Shown: positions 10,561 through 18,213, counted from the stretch's first letter. The stretch is DNA of 64,000 nt from Halobacillus litoralis (GCF_009856445.1 NZ_WMFA01000002.1:558001-622000); one strand, 5' to 3'. The notes: generated by a model from the letters alone, not told the origin. Made by a program: numbers and translations.

Positions 10561-11637
10561 TTATGACTGATCTGGCAGATAACATTTCCTCACGAGCTGA
10601 TCTTGTTTTTGCGACAAATTTTGCAATTCTTCCAATACGTCATGAAAACAAAGCAATTCGTAAATTAAGATCGTCTGTGGTGGTAAGTGATGCCGGTAAC
10701 CCGTCTGCTTTACCACATGGTCTTCTTTCCATTTCCAGAATGCATCATCCAGCTTATGGACCATCTCGAACTGTCTTTCGTTAATCGAGTGGGTTGGGTC
10801 ACTAAGTACATGCGTGAATTCCTCCGTAAGTGCAAGCAAAAGTTCTTTTTCTTCGTTAGTGAAATCAGAGGCTTTTGTTTGTACATACTGCAAGTTTCCA
10901 AGATGATAAGCAATTTGTTGGAAAGCCGCCAGTTTTCGTTGCGAGAGTTGAAAAGCGACCATCGCTTCTTCTGAGTGACGATGGTATTTCCACTCTTCTC
11001 TTTGATATTGAGAAAGCTGATTTGTCTTTTCCAGGTGGGCCGTCAATTGCCGGTAGGACCTCTGGATCGCACGAGTTTTCTCTTTAGATTCTGCCGTTAC
11101 CTCGGAAATTATTCGCTTCAAAAGCAGACCAGCATGATTATACAAACCGTTGATGTTTTTGTAAATCATAGGCGAATAATTCGGTGGTAAAAGGAAAAAA
11201 TTCACAAAAGTCGAGATGATGATTCCAATGGAGGTTGTACCCAATCTCGTAAAAAATGAAACCACATATTGATCTTGGAAGTCAGGAATCATCGCTGTCG
11301 CTGTGATGGTAGCGACCAGGATTCCATCATCCAGTTTCAATTTGTGACAGACGGCGATCGTCACCATAGCTACAAGAGCGAATGTCAACGCACCTTTTCC
11401 TAACAGTCCGTAGAACGTGGTAGCAAGCAATGCGCCAATGGCCGATGCAGGAAATCGTACCGCGGCTTTTTTTATCGAATCTGCAGCTGTGTGTTCAATC
11501 GTGACGATAGCTGTGATGACAGCAAATATAATGGGTAAATTAAAAAAACCGCAAATCAATGCAGTCAAAAAGACAGAAATCCCCGTTTTTAACGTTCGGC
11601 TTCCTAAAAATTTGAATTTTTTCAATGAATGTAGCAT
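10561..11637 (-). CDS. FUSC/aromatic-acid-exporter family membrane protein (DUF939-like, YqjA-type)
   Basis: Membrane protein with an N-terminal block of about five or six hydrophobic helices (ISVFLTALICGF through TFVNFFLLPPNYS) and a soluble helical C-terminal half of about 180 residues. This matches the aromatic acid exporter family 1 / DUF939 layout. The start at 11637 (358 aa) is favoured because GGGTGAT lies a few bases upstream; an upstream in-frame ATG at 11682 would add 15 residues. Substrate unknown; relatives are suspected exporters of aromatic carboxylates. It lies 39 nt upstream of the betaine transporter on the same strand without a visible terminator between, so the two may be co-transcribed. 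Confidence 0.8.
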   Translation of the reverse strand: MLHSLKKFKFLGSRTLKTGISVFLTALICGFFNLPIIFAVITAIVTIEHTAADSIKKAAVRFPASAIGALLATTFYGLLGKGALTFALVAMVTIAVCHKLKLDDGILVATITATAMIPDFQDQYVVSFFTRLGTTSIGIIISTFVNFFLLPPNYSPMIYKNINGLYNHAGLLLKRIISEVTAESKEKTRAIQRSYRQLTAHLEKTNQLSQYQREEWKYHRHSEEAMVAFQLSQRKLAAFQQIAYHLGNLQYVQTKASDFTNEEKELLLALTEEFTHVLSDPTHSINERQFEMVHKLDDAFWKWKEDHVVKQTGYRHHLPPQTILIYELLCFHDVLEELQNLSQKQDQLVRKCYLPDQS

Positions 11638-11775
11638 TTTAATCACCCATATGTAAGAAGTCATGAGACCACGATAAAACATTATATAATATTTTACCCG
11701 AAAACGATAGATATATTGTTGAATTTTCTTTTATAATGAAGGAAGTGGAAATACATAACAGTGGAGGGAACACCT

Positions 11776-12636
11776 ATGAAAAAATGGACAAGTCTGTGGA
11801 TCGTACTAATTTTTCTGCTTTCTGCCTGCTCTGGAGCAAATGGTGAGGAAGCTAAGAAACAAGAAGAAGAAGAAGCTGTAGAGAAAGAGCCGAAAGAAGA
11901 AGTAGTAGAGGATGAAAAGGCGGACGGAGAAACAGCAGAAGAAACAAATGAAGAAATAGAAACGAAAGAAACAGCAGAAGAAGATGAGGAAGTAATGAAG
12001 AATGCAGAACCACAATATGAATTGACAGGTAACTGGTCGTTCAAGCCGATCGGAGACGCGAATCCAAAAGTCGCTCTTCTTACGATTGATGATGCACCAG
12101 ATACCCACGCAGTGGAAATGGCTGAAACGTTGAAAGAAAAAGATGCACCTGCGATCTTTTTCGTAAACGGACACTTTATTGATACGCCAGAAGAAAAAGA
12201 AAAATTAAAACAGATTCATGAGATGGGCTTTGCAATCGGGAATCATACGGCTTCACATGCGAGCCTGCCTGACCTTAGTGAAGAAGAACAACGAGAGGAA
12301 ATTGTTGGATTGAATGATAAGATTGAAGAAATCATCGGTGAACGTCCCGTCTTTTTCCGTGCACCTTTTGGTCAGAATACCGATTTCTCTAAGCAGTTGG
12401 CGGAAGATGAAGGAATGCTCGTCATGAACTGGACTTATGGGTACGATTGGGAAAGTGACTATCAGGATGATCAAGCTCTTGCTGACATTATGGTCAACAC
12501 CCCACTTTTGAACAACGGTGCGAACTTGCTGATGCACGACAGGGATTGGACAAACAAAGCGTTGGGTTCTATTGCGGATGGTCTGCGTGAGAAAGGCTAT
12601 GAGCTGTTAGATCCAGCACTTATACAAACGCCTTAA
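11776..12636 (+). CDS. Polysaccharide deacetylase family lipoprotein
   Basis: Predicted extracellular carbohydrate esterase (CE4/NodB fold) of 286 aa acting on cell-wall or exopolysaccharide N-acetyl groups. A signal peptide ending in LLSAC marks a lipoprotein. Then comes a very acidic Glu/Lys linker (about residues 20-75), perhaps a spacer through the wall, then the NodB domain. Motif 1 is TIDDAPDTH (the usual TFDDGP altered but keeping both Asp). Motif 2 is NHTASH, with both metal histidines. Motif 3 is RAPFG. The ATG at 11776 follows GGAGGGAA; a GTG at 11761 precedes that site and is rejected. Motif 1 variation leaves activity probable, not certain. Confidence 0.88.
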   Translation: MKKWTSLWIVLIFLLSACSGANGEEAKKQEEEEAVEKEPKEEVVEDEKADGETAEETNEEIETKETAEEDEEVMKNAEPQYELTGNWSFKPIGDANPKVALLTIDDAPDTHAVEMAETLKEKDAPAIFFVNGHFIDTPEEKEKLKQIHEMGFAIGNHTASHASLPDLSEEEQREEIVGLNDKIEEIIGERPVFFRAPFGQNTDFSKQLAEDEGMLVMNWTYGYDWESDYQDDQALADIMVNTPLLNNGANLLMHDRDWTNKALGSIADGLREKGYELLDPALIQTP

Positions 12637-12641
12637 TCAAA

Positions 12642-12669
12642 AGATCACTCATTGGAGTGGTCTTTTTTT
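12642..12669 (+). terminator. Terminator after polysaccharide deacetylase
   Basis: Stem AGATCACTC / GAGTGGTCT, 4-nt loop, followed by T7, 5 nt after the stop codon. Confidence 0.9.
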
Positions 12670-12719
12670 AGTCTTAAAAATGAACCTTCCTCATATACTA
12701 GTAGGTAGGAAATTATTAG

Positions 12720-12730
12720 TATGACACATT
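12720..12730 (+). promoter_or_regulatory. Candidate upstream CcpN operator of SR1
   Basis: TATGACACATT matches the CcpN consensus TRTGHYATAYW (recalled from B. subtilis work) at 10 of 11 positions. It lies 48 bp upstream of a second, perfect match, resembling the two-site arrangement described at B. subtilis SR1. The match is seen; occupancy is inferred. Confidence 0.55.
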
Positions 12731-12754
12731 TTTAAAAAAGTTATACTTTTGGGC

Positions 12755-12783
12755 TTGATTTTTCGATTGTGCCATATTAGAAT
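12755..12783 (+). promoter_or_regulatory. SigA promoter of the SR1 RNA
   Basis: TTGATT (12755-12760), 17-bp spacer, TAGAAT (12778-12783). The predicted transcript would start near 12790, just ahead of the SR1P reading frame. The -10 overlaps a perfect CcpN match. Confidence 0.7.
12768..12778 (+). promoter_or_regulatory. Candidate CcpN operator overlapping the SR1 -10
   Basis: TGTGCCATATT fits TRTGHYATAYW at every position and touches the -10 hexamer. In B. subtilis CcpN represses SR1, gapB and pckA under glycolytic conditions; the same gluconeogenic control is inferred here. Confidence 0.65.
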
Positions 12784-12793
12784 GAAATTACGT

Positions 12794-12807
12794 TGAAAAC
12801 GATTACA
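12794..12807 (+). promoter_or_regulatory. CcpA catabolite-response element (cre)
   Basis: TGAAAACGATTACA matches the cre consensus TGWAANCGNTNWCA at every position. It lies about 5-18 nt after the predicted SR1 start point, where CcpA binding would repress. Together with CcpN sites this suggests double control by sugar supply. Confidence 0.8.
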
Positions 12808-12827
12808 AATATGGGGAGTGGATGTGA

Positions 12828-12941
12828 ATGGGTACAATCGTATGTCAAGACTGTCAGAAGGTAATTGAGCACTACGAAAATGAGAAGGTTTCTACTCTTT
12901 ACAGCACCTGTCCAACTTGCAACAAACCAGAAGACAAATAA
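12828..12941 (+). CDS. sr1P: SR1P small peptide (GapA-binding)
   Basis: A 37-aa peptide beginning MGTIVCQDCQKVIEHYENEK, the SR1P family pattern, with a CQDC pair and a second pair CPTC that could bind zinc. In B. subtilis SR1P binds glyceraldehyde-3-phosphate dehydrogenase GapA and promotes its moonlighting contact with RNase J1. A GGGGAGTGG ribosome-binding site lies about 8 nt before the ATG. It is encoded within the SR1 RNA next to speA, as in B. subtilis. The frame is short but the sequence match and context are strong. Confidence 0.9.
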   Translation: MGTIVCQDCQKVIEHYENEKVSTLYSTCPTCNKPEDK

Positions 12942-12996
12942 AAAGTATGTACTATTAAACGGGGGCATCCTTTCTGTGAAGGAAGCATAAAAGGGA

Positions 12997-13027
12997 AGAA
13001 TCAGGTCTACGGCCTGGTTCTTTTTTT
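12997..13027 (+). terminator. Terminator of SR1
   Basis: Stem AGAATCAGG / CCTGGTTCT with one mismatched pair, 7-nt loop, followed by a T7 run. Confidence 0.85.
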
Positions 13028-13063
13028 AGTGCGCGAAGGATTTCCGATGAGAGGAAATCCCTT

Positions 13064-13206
13064 CGCGCCAAAGAGCAGGAGAATCGCGCCAAAGAGCAGG
13101 AGAATCGCGCCAAAGAGCAGGAGAATCGCGCCAAAGAGCAGGAGAATCGCGCCAAAGAGCAGGAGAATCGCGCCAAAGAGCAGGAGAATCGCGCCAAAGA
13201 GCAGGA
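13064..13206. repeat. Seven-copy 21-bp tandem repeat with flanking hairpin
   Basis: The unit GAATCGCGCCAAAGAGCAGGA is repeated six times without a visible mismatch after a leading partial copy of 17 bp, seven in all. The block is preceded by an imperfect inverted repeat (GCGCGAAGGATTTCC / GGAAATCCCTTCGCGC, 13031-13069) whose right arm overlaps the first unit. It sits between the SR1 terminator and the speA terminator. All frames stay open because 21 is a multiple of three, but no ribosome-binding site or family resemblance supports translation. Perfect identity suggests recent slippage expansion. There are no spacers, so it is not CRISPR. Confidence 0.95.
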
Positions 13207-13215
13207 AGTACAAAA

Positions 13216-13240
13216 AAAGAAGCCCATATCGGGCTTCTTT
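13216..13240 (-). terminator. Terminator of speA
   Basis: Stem AAAGAAGCCC / GGGCTTCTTT around ATATC with A- and T-runs on both sides, overlapping the last base of the speA stop. It can work in both directions. Confidence 0.88.
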
Positions 13241-14709
13241 TATTTGAATGCTCGTTGTTCACGAATGACTTGAATGGTTTCAAGAGTATCATCTTCAGGG
13301 CCTTGTACCGGTAGGCCGGCTTCAACATTATCATGAATGTAGTCAATGTTTTCGCGTGTAATAATTTCACCTGGAATGAAAATGGGAATGCCAGGAGGAT
13401 AGACCATTACGAATTCCGCACTGATCCTTCCAACAGCTTCTTTTAGCAATATGGTTTCTGTAGACGAGTAGAAGGCTTCTCTTGGAGAAAGAGCGAGCAC
13501 AGGGATGTCGGGGACCTTCACCTGGATGTTTTCTGTTTCCTCTTTGTCCGAGTGCTCGTTAGAAAGGTTTTCTAGAGCTGTTATGAGCTCGTCGATATCT
13601 TCCTCTCGATCACCAGGAGTCACGATACATAAAATGTTGTACAAATCGGACAGTTCCACTTCAATATTGGCTTTTTCTCTAAGCCAGACTTCAACGTCAT
13701 AGCCGGATAACCCGAGCTTTTTAACAGAGATGATTAATTTCGTAGGGTCAAAGTCTACTGTAGCATCGCTCGTCAAGATTTCACTACCCGGACAATAAAT
13801 ACCTGGAATTTCATTTAATTTTCTTCGGGCATTGTCCGCCAGGCGAAGGGTTTGTTCCATCAGCTCCCGGCCGTTAACAGCGAGATGTCTTCGTGCTGCA
13901 TCCAGACTTGCGAGTAAAAGATAGGAAGTTGACGTCGTGTGCAGCATGGATAAAATCGACTGCACTCTTTCATGGGAAACGAGTCCTTCACGTAAATTCA
14001 GTACGGAACTTTGGGTTAATGAACCACCCAGCTTATGCACACTTGTCGCTGCCATATCAGCACCTGCCTGCATCGCAGAAAGAGGGAGGCGCTCATGGAA
14101 GTGGATGTGGACCCCATGTGCTTCATCGACAAGCACAGGGATATCAAAGCTGTGTGCAATGTTGACAATTTTATTCAAATCGGCAGATACTCCGAAATAA
14201 GTCGGGTTGATGACGAGCAGTCCTTTTGCATCCGGGTGTGCTTCACATGCCTTCTGCACAGCCTCTGAAGTGATTCCGTGAGAGATACCGAAGCGCTCGT
14301 CCAGTTCCGGGTGGATAAAGACGGGTTTCGCTCCTGAAAAAATAATCGCTGTTGTTACAGATTTATGGACGTTCCTTGGCACAATGATTTTATCACCAGG
14401 ATGGCAGACGCTCATAATCATTGTCATGATCGCACCGGAAGTGCCCTGGACGGAGAAAAATGTATAATCTGCACCGAAGGCTTCTGCGGCTAGGTCTTGG
14501 GCCTGTTTAATCATGCCTTGCGGGTGGTGCAGGTCATCGAGCGGTTCAATGTTGATAAGATCGATCGAAAGTGCTTGACCTCCCATAAAGGTCCGGAACT
14601 CTTCATCCATTCCTTTTCCGCCCTTATGACCTGGAATATGAAATTGGACCGGCTTGCGGTCCCTATGTTTTTTTAATCCTGTAAACAAGGGAGTTTCATG
14701 TTGGTTCAT
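13240..14709 (-). CDS. speA: Arginine decarboxylase (Orn/Lys/Arg decarboxylase, fold type I)
   Basis: PLP enzyme expected to convert arginine to agmatine, first step of polyamine synthesis. 489 aa. N-terminal HIPGHKGGKGMD pattern, PLP-lysine in TSVHKLGGSLTQSS, and VDEAHGVH with the cofactor-binding aspartate. The start MNQHETPLFTGLKKH aligns with B. subtilis SpeA and the ATG at 14709 has AGAGGTGG 8 nt upstream; an upstream frame extension to 14742 lacks this. Beside SR1, which in B. subtilis controls arginine metabolism. Lysine or ornithine specificity cannot be excluded by sequence reading, but synteny favours arginine. Confidence 0.92.
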   Translation of the reverse strand: MNQHETPLFTGLKKHRDRKPVQFHIPGHKGGKGMDEEFRTFMGGQALSIDLINIEPLDDLHHPQGMIKQAQDLAAEAFGADYTFFSVQGTSGAIMTMIMSVCHPGDKIIVPRNVHKSVTTAIIFSGAKPVFIHPELDERFGISHGITSEAVQKACEAHPDAKGLLVINPTYFGVSADLNKIVNIAHSFDIPVLVDEAHGVHIHFHERLPLSAMQAGADMAATSVHKLGGSLTQSSVLNLREGLVSHERVQSILSMLHTTSTSYLLLASLDAARRHLAVNGRELMEQTLRLADNARRKLNEIPGIYCPGSEILTSDATVDFDPTKLIISVKKLGLSGYDVEVWLREKANIEVELSDLYNILCIVTPGDREEDIDELITALENLSNEHSDKEETENIQVKVPDIPVLALSPREAFYSSTETILLKEAVGRISAEFVMVYPPGIPIFIPGEIITRENIDYIHDNVEAGLPVQGPEDDTLETIQVIREQRAFK

Positions 14710-14834
14710 TTGTGTTTCCACCTCTTTAATATAGAAAAGCAAATGAATTATAGCAGGTTATACGTTCGCTTGCTAGTCTTTTTGTGTATCCTTTTTCCAA
14801 TCATGCTAAAATGAAACAAAGGGGAGGGGTTCAT

Positions 14835-15794
14835 GTGGAATGGAAAACTCGCGTGACAGAAGCTTTAGGCATTACATACCCGATAATCCAGGGAGGGCTT
14901 GCTCACCTCGCTTATTCTGAATTGGCTGCAGCGGTTTCAGACGCTGGAGGACTTGGTCAATTGACGGCGATGAGTATGGAAGGTACCGATCAACTAAGGA
15001 TGGAAATTGCTGCAGTAAGAGAAAAGACAGACCGACCGTTTGGTGTGAACTTCGCAATCGGCCAGCATGGTCGTCCTTTCCAAGAGATGGTTCAAGTCGC
15101 TGTAGAAGAAAAGGTGCCGGTCATATCGGTGACAGGTGGAAATCCTGCGCCAGTGCTCGAGTTAGTGAAAGGTACTGGAATTAAAACCCTCGTTCTTGTA
15201 GCGGCAAGACGGCAGGCAGTTAAAGCGGAGGAGCTGGGTGCTGATGCGGTTATGGTCGTCGGTCATGAAGGCGGGGGACACCTTGGACGTGATGATGTTG
15301 GTACATTCGTCCTGACGCCGCAAGTCGTAGACGCTGTTGATATCCCTGTTATTGCTTCAGGAGGAGTAGGAGACGGCAGGGGATTGATGGCTGCTCTTGC
15401 TTTAGGAGCGGAAGGAGTAGAGATGGGGACACGGTTTATTGCAACTAAAGAATGTGTCCATGCCCATCCCGCTTATCTGGAAGCTTTGATTCAAGCGGAC
15501 GAGACCTCCACCACTATCATAAAAAGAAGTTTGAAGGCCCCGGCTCGTGCCTTGAAAAATGAGTGGACAGCGCGTATCTTGGAATTGGAAGAGGAACAAG
15601 CTGGTTACGAAGGCTTAAAATCTTACATTAACGGTGAAGCGAATAAAACCTTCATATATGAGGGAAAACAAGCCAGCGGATTTGGCTGGGCCGGTCAAGT
15701 CGCTTCAAGGATCCATGACGTTCCATCGGTCGATGAGCTGGTTAAACGGATGGTCACGGAAGCGGAAGAAATCCGCAACCGGTGGAGCAGGTAA
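14835..15794 (+). CDS. Nitronate monooxygenase / FabK-like FMN oxidoreductase
   Basis: TIM-barrel FMN protein of the NPD (2-nitropropane dioxygenase) family, 319 aa. It begins with IIQGGLAHLAYSELAAAVSD, and carries GGLGQL, a phosphate-binding IPVIASGGVGDGRG and the family signature GHEGGGHLGRDD. Members detoxify nitronates or act as enoyl-ACP reductase FabK; the sequence alone does not separate these, although GHEGGGH is shared by both. GTG at 14835 has AGGGGAGGGG 5 nt upstream; an in-frame ATG at 14784 lacks a site. The next gene, yktA, starts 11 nt after its stop, so they share a transcript. Confidence 0.85.
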   Translation: MEWKTRVTEALGITYPIIQGGLAHLAYSELAAAVSDAGGLGQLTAMSMEGTDQLRMEIAAVREKTDRPFGVNFAIGQHGRPFQEMVQVAVEEKVPVISVTGGNPAPVLELVKGTGIKTLVLVAARRQAVKAEELGADAVMVVGHEGGGHLGRDDVGTFVLTPQVVDAVDIPVIASGGVGDGRGLMAALALGAEGVEMGTRFIATKECVHAHPAYLEALIQADETSTTIIKRSLKAPARALKNEWTARILELEEEQAGYEGLKSYINGEANKTFIYEGKQASGFGWAGQVASRIHDVPSVDELVKRMVTEAEEIRNRWSR

Positions 15795-15805
15795 GGAGGA
15801 GAAAA

Positions 15806-16078
15806 GTGAGTTATACGTATCCAATCGATGAAGTGTATTGGTCAAAAGAAGAAATTATCGATGTCGTTAATTTTTACAGTATGGTAGAACAGGCCTATGA
15901 AAAAGGAGTCGACCGTGATGAGCTGATGCTCGCTTATACACGTTTTAAACAAATCGTTCCATCTAAAAGTGAAGAAAAAACGCTTTGCGGACAATTTGAA
16001 AAAGAATCCGGCTATTCTTGTTACAGAGCTGTGAAACAGGCGAAAGGCCTTAGTAAAGGCGACAAATTAAAAATGTAA
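15806..16078 (+). CDS. yktA: UPF0223 family protein YktA
   Basis: Small soluble protein of 90 aa, conserved in Bacillales, function unknown. The sequence SYTYPIDEVYWSKEEIIDVVNFY and the later CGQFEKESGYSCYRAVKQ are the UPF0223 pattern. GTG at 15806 has a strong AGGAGG 6 nt upstream. It follows the nitronate monooxygenase gene by 11 nt and precedes a bidirectional terminator shared with yktB on the other strand. Confidence 0.9.
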   Translation: MSYTYPIDEVYWSKEEIIDVVNFYSMVEQAYEKGVDRDELMLAYTRFKQIVPSKSEEKTLCGQFEKESGYSCYRAVKQAKGLSKGDKLKM

Positions 16079-16080
16079 AC

Positions 16081-16116
16081 AAAAAAAAGGCGCTCCCTCA
16101 CAGGGCGCCTTTTTTG
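16081..16116. terminator. Bidirectional terminator between yktA and yktB
   Basis: Stem AAGGCGCTCCCT / AGGGCGCCTT with A8 on the left and T6 on the right, so it can end both convergent genes. Confidence 0.92.
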
Positions 16117-16117
16117 T

Positions 16118-16756
16118 TTACTGATCGAGTTTTTTTGTGTAACGGTATAAAGGTTCAAGGGTTTGGAATGTTTCTTTACAAAGCTTAAGGAAAGCATCTG
16201 GATCTTTCAGACGGTCATCTCCGCGTTCAATGTTCCTGCCGCACAGGATCTCAGCTTTTTTCACAGTCTTTAGACGCTCGGTCATGCTCAAGAACTTGTC
16301 TTCATTAACATCAGACTGAGGAATGCTGTCCGGTTTCGTATGATCGATGGACCACACATAATCCTTCGGGATATGTTGAAGAACTTCATCCTTGTTTTGC
16401 TCCAATTTATAAGCAAAGTCCTGTTTAATGGGACTTTCGTAGATTACAGCAAACCAAATGAACACATGAGACTCCCACAAGCCAATTTGGAAGTGGGGAA
16501 GTTTCTTGTATCCGCGTTTATTTGAAGCAAGAGCTGCCCAAGTATCGTTCGGCGGATTCGTTTTACGTCGGGCGTGTTTCGCTACGTGAACGAACATTTC
16601 GTCACCCGTCATTGCTGTGACATCTGCAGCGAGCTCTGTCGCTATAGCCTCAAGCTTTGGAGAAATACGATCTTTCAATGCTTCCATTCTATTTTCCAAT
16701 CCTGGAATGGAAAAAACATCAAAATCCTCTTGTGTAAATCCACTAAATGTCGTCAT
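16118..16756 (-). CDS. yktB: DUF1054 family protein YktB
   Basis: 212-aa soluble protein of the DUF1054 / UPF0637 family, conserved in Bacillales, function unknown. Opening MTTFSGFTQEDFDVFSIPGL and internal VHVAKHARRKTNPPNDTWAA fit the family. The ATG at 16756 has AAGGAG 8 nt upstream; a longer frame to 16888 has no site and runs into the divergent promoter region. Adjacent to yktA and ykzI as in B. subtilis. Confidence 0.9.
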   Translation of the reverse strand: MTTFSGFTQEDFDVFSIPGLENRMEALKDRISPKLEAIATELAADVTAMTGDEMFVHVAKHARRKTNPPNDTWAALASNKRGYKKLPHFQIGLWESHVFIWFAVIYESPIKQDFAYKLEQNKDEVLQHIPKDYVWSIDHTKPDSIPQSDVNEDKFLSMTERLKTVKKAEILCGRNIERGDDRLKDPDAFLKLCKETFQTLEPLYRYTKKLDQ

Positions 16757-16934
16757 TCGATCAACTCCTTCATTTCTCGCCCTTATTTTACCACAATAGA
16801 CCACGCTTACTAAGTGATGTGTTCCCTTGGTTTGAATTCTGTAAAAATGGGTTACATATAAGTAATCTAATTGAAACTTCTGTCGCAAAAGTCACATATA
16901 TATATAGTAAGGATTTGAAAGGGAGGGGTTAGCA

Positions 16935-17123
16935 GTGAAACATGTCATGGAAGCATTGCGTAAAAGAGAAGCTGAAGAGAAGCTCCCGGTAATCCGTATG
17001 GAGATTGATTACGAATTGGTGACCTTGCATGATGCCATGATCGCCGGAGATGTCGAACAAATAAAAAAAACAAAGAGAAGACTCTCTGAACTTCGTAAGC
17101 AATTGATTGAATGGTCCTTATAA
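16935..17123 (+). CDS. ykzI: YkzI-like small protein
   Basis: 62-aa charged, helical protein without a signal or membrane segment. Size, helical pattern (ELVTLHDAMIAGDVEQIKK) and position between yktB and suhB (yktC) match B. subtilis ykzI. GTG at 16935 follows GGGAGGGG by about 6 nt. Function unknown. It is transcribed divergently from yktB and is followed by its own terminator. Confidence 0.75.
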   Translation: MKHVMEALRKREAEEKLPVIRMEIDYELVTLHDAMIAGDVEQIKKTKRRLSELRKQLIEWSL

Positions 17124-17126
17124 GAG

Positions 17127-17156
17127 CGAGCAACACTAAAGTTGCTCGTCTTTTTT
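17127..17156 (+). terminator. Terminator after ykzI
   Basis: Stem CGAGCAAC / GTTGCTCG, 6-nt loop, then TCTTTTTT. Confidence 0.88.
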
Positions 17157-17200
17157 ATTGCCTTAAAACACGAAGCTTACTGAATAATATGGCGGGATAG

Positions 17201-17302
17201 TTGAAGACTCAGTTTCGAGACGTTTGTGGAGTGGATGGGGCTGCAGGGCAAGCGGGCTATTCCCCGCAGCCCCCAACAGAAGTCCCGAAACTGAGTCTTC
17301 AA
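17201..17302. repeat. Short intact copy (B) of the palindromic element family
   Basis: 102 bp bounded by inverted ends TTGAAGACTCAGTTTCGAGA and TCCCGAAACTGAGTCTTCAA (19 of 20 positions pair). The interior holds a second palindrome GGGGCTGC...GCAGCCCC, so the whole element could fold as one long hairpin. Downstream GGGAGCTT is shared with copies C and D. Lies between ykzI and suhB, both on +. No coding capacity. Confidence 0.9.
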
Positions 17303-17402
17303 GAAAAGGGAGCTTTAGTTGGACAAGGGGATCGGATTTGATGCAATGTTTGGACGGATTTGGTACGATAAAACTTGATACTTATAAAAGGGGTACGATG
17401 TT

Positions 17403-18212
17403 ATGGATCAACAGAAAAAGAACGAGATTTTTGAAAACGCAAAAGCTTGGGTCTTGGAAGCTGGTGAACGAATCAAAGCCAACATTGATTCGCCTCGATC
17501 CATTGAAACGAAATCCAACCCGAACGACCTGGTCACAGAAATGGATCAGGAAACAGAACAATTTTTCGCGAAAAAAATCAATGATACGTATCCAGATCAT
17601 TACTTGTTAGGAGAAGAGGGCTTCGGTGATGAAATAGAAGACCTCGGAGGAACCGTATGGATTGTAGATCCCATTGACGGTACAATGAACTTTGTTCATC
17701 AGAAAAGGAATTTCGCCATTTCTGTTGGGGTGTATTATGACGGAGTCGGTGAAATTGGTTTGATTTACAATGTCATGGACGGGGTTTTATATACAGCTAA
17801 ACGAGGTGAAGGCGCTTATAAGAACGAACAAAAGTTACCGCAACTTGATGAAAAGCGTCCATTAAATCAATCGATACTCGCACTGAATACTACCTGGTTA
17901 ATACCTGAAAATCCTCACGTGGATCATAAAGGTATGGAAGATTTAGTGAAAAAATTACGTAGTACGAGATCTTATGGTTCTGCTGCTTTGGAATTTGCTT
18001 TTGTTGCTGAAGGGCTCCTGGATGGATACTTGACGATGACGTTGATGCCTTGGGATTATGCTGCTGGAAGTATCATCGTTCGTGAAGTCGGTGGAATCGT
18101 TACCCGTGCCGATCGCGAAGAGTTGGACTTGCTGAACAAAACAACAGTCCTTGCGAGCCGGTCGAATATCCATGAAGAAATATCAAAGGATTACGTTCGT
18201 TTGAAAAAATAA
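17403..18212 (+). CDS. suhB: Inositol-1-monophosphatase family protein (SuhB/YktC)
   Basis: Mg-dependent phosphatase of the IMPase family, 269 aa, acting on inositol phosphate or related sugar phosphates. Metal-binding motifs are complete: GEEGFGDE, WIVDPIDGTMNFVH and PWDYAAGSIIVREVGG. ATG at 17403 is preceded by AAGGGG about 9 nt upstream. It corresponds to B. subtilis yktC by position. The gene is isolated between repeat copy B and a hairpin terminator, so it is likely transcribed alone. Confidence 0.93.
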   Translation: MDQQKKNEIFENAKAWVLEAGERIKANIDSPRSIETKSNPNDLVTEMDQETEQFFAKKINDTYPDHYLLGEEGFGDEIEDLGGTVWIVDPIDGTMNFVHQKRNFAISVGVYYDGVGEIGLIYNVMDGVLYTAKRGEGAYKNEQKLPQLDEKRPLNQSILALNTTWLIPENPHVDHKGMEDLVKKLRSTRSYGSAALEFAFVAEGLLDGYLTMTLMPWDYAAGSIIVREVGGIVTRADREELDLLNKTTVLASRSNIHEEISKDYVRLKK

Positions 18213-18213
18213 A

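Larger units (their letters stand above)
12790..13027 (+). ncRNA. SR1 dual-function regulatory RNA
   Basis: About 238 nt from the predicted start point to a Rho-independent terminator, containing the SR1P peptide frame in its 5' half. In B. subtilis SR1 is a base-pairing RNA acting on ahrC mRNA (arginine catabolism) and also an mRNA for SR1P. Evidence for the call is the SR1P reading frame, CcpN and cre sites, promoter, terminator and the conserved neighbour speA. Base-pairing regions could not be assessed because ahrC is not in the window. Confidence 0.75.

Noticed and set aside
13064-13206. Possible CRISPR array
   Set aside because: Units are adjacent without spacers and no cas gene is present.
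13029-13247. Frames through the 21-bp tandem repeat on both strands (IAPKSRR-type repeats)
   Set aside because: Openness follows from a unit length divisible by three; no start signal and all frames are equally open.
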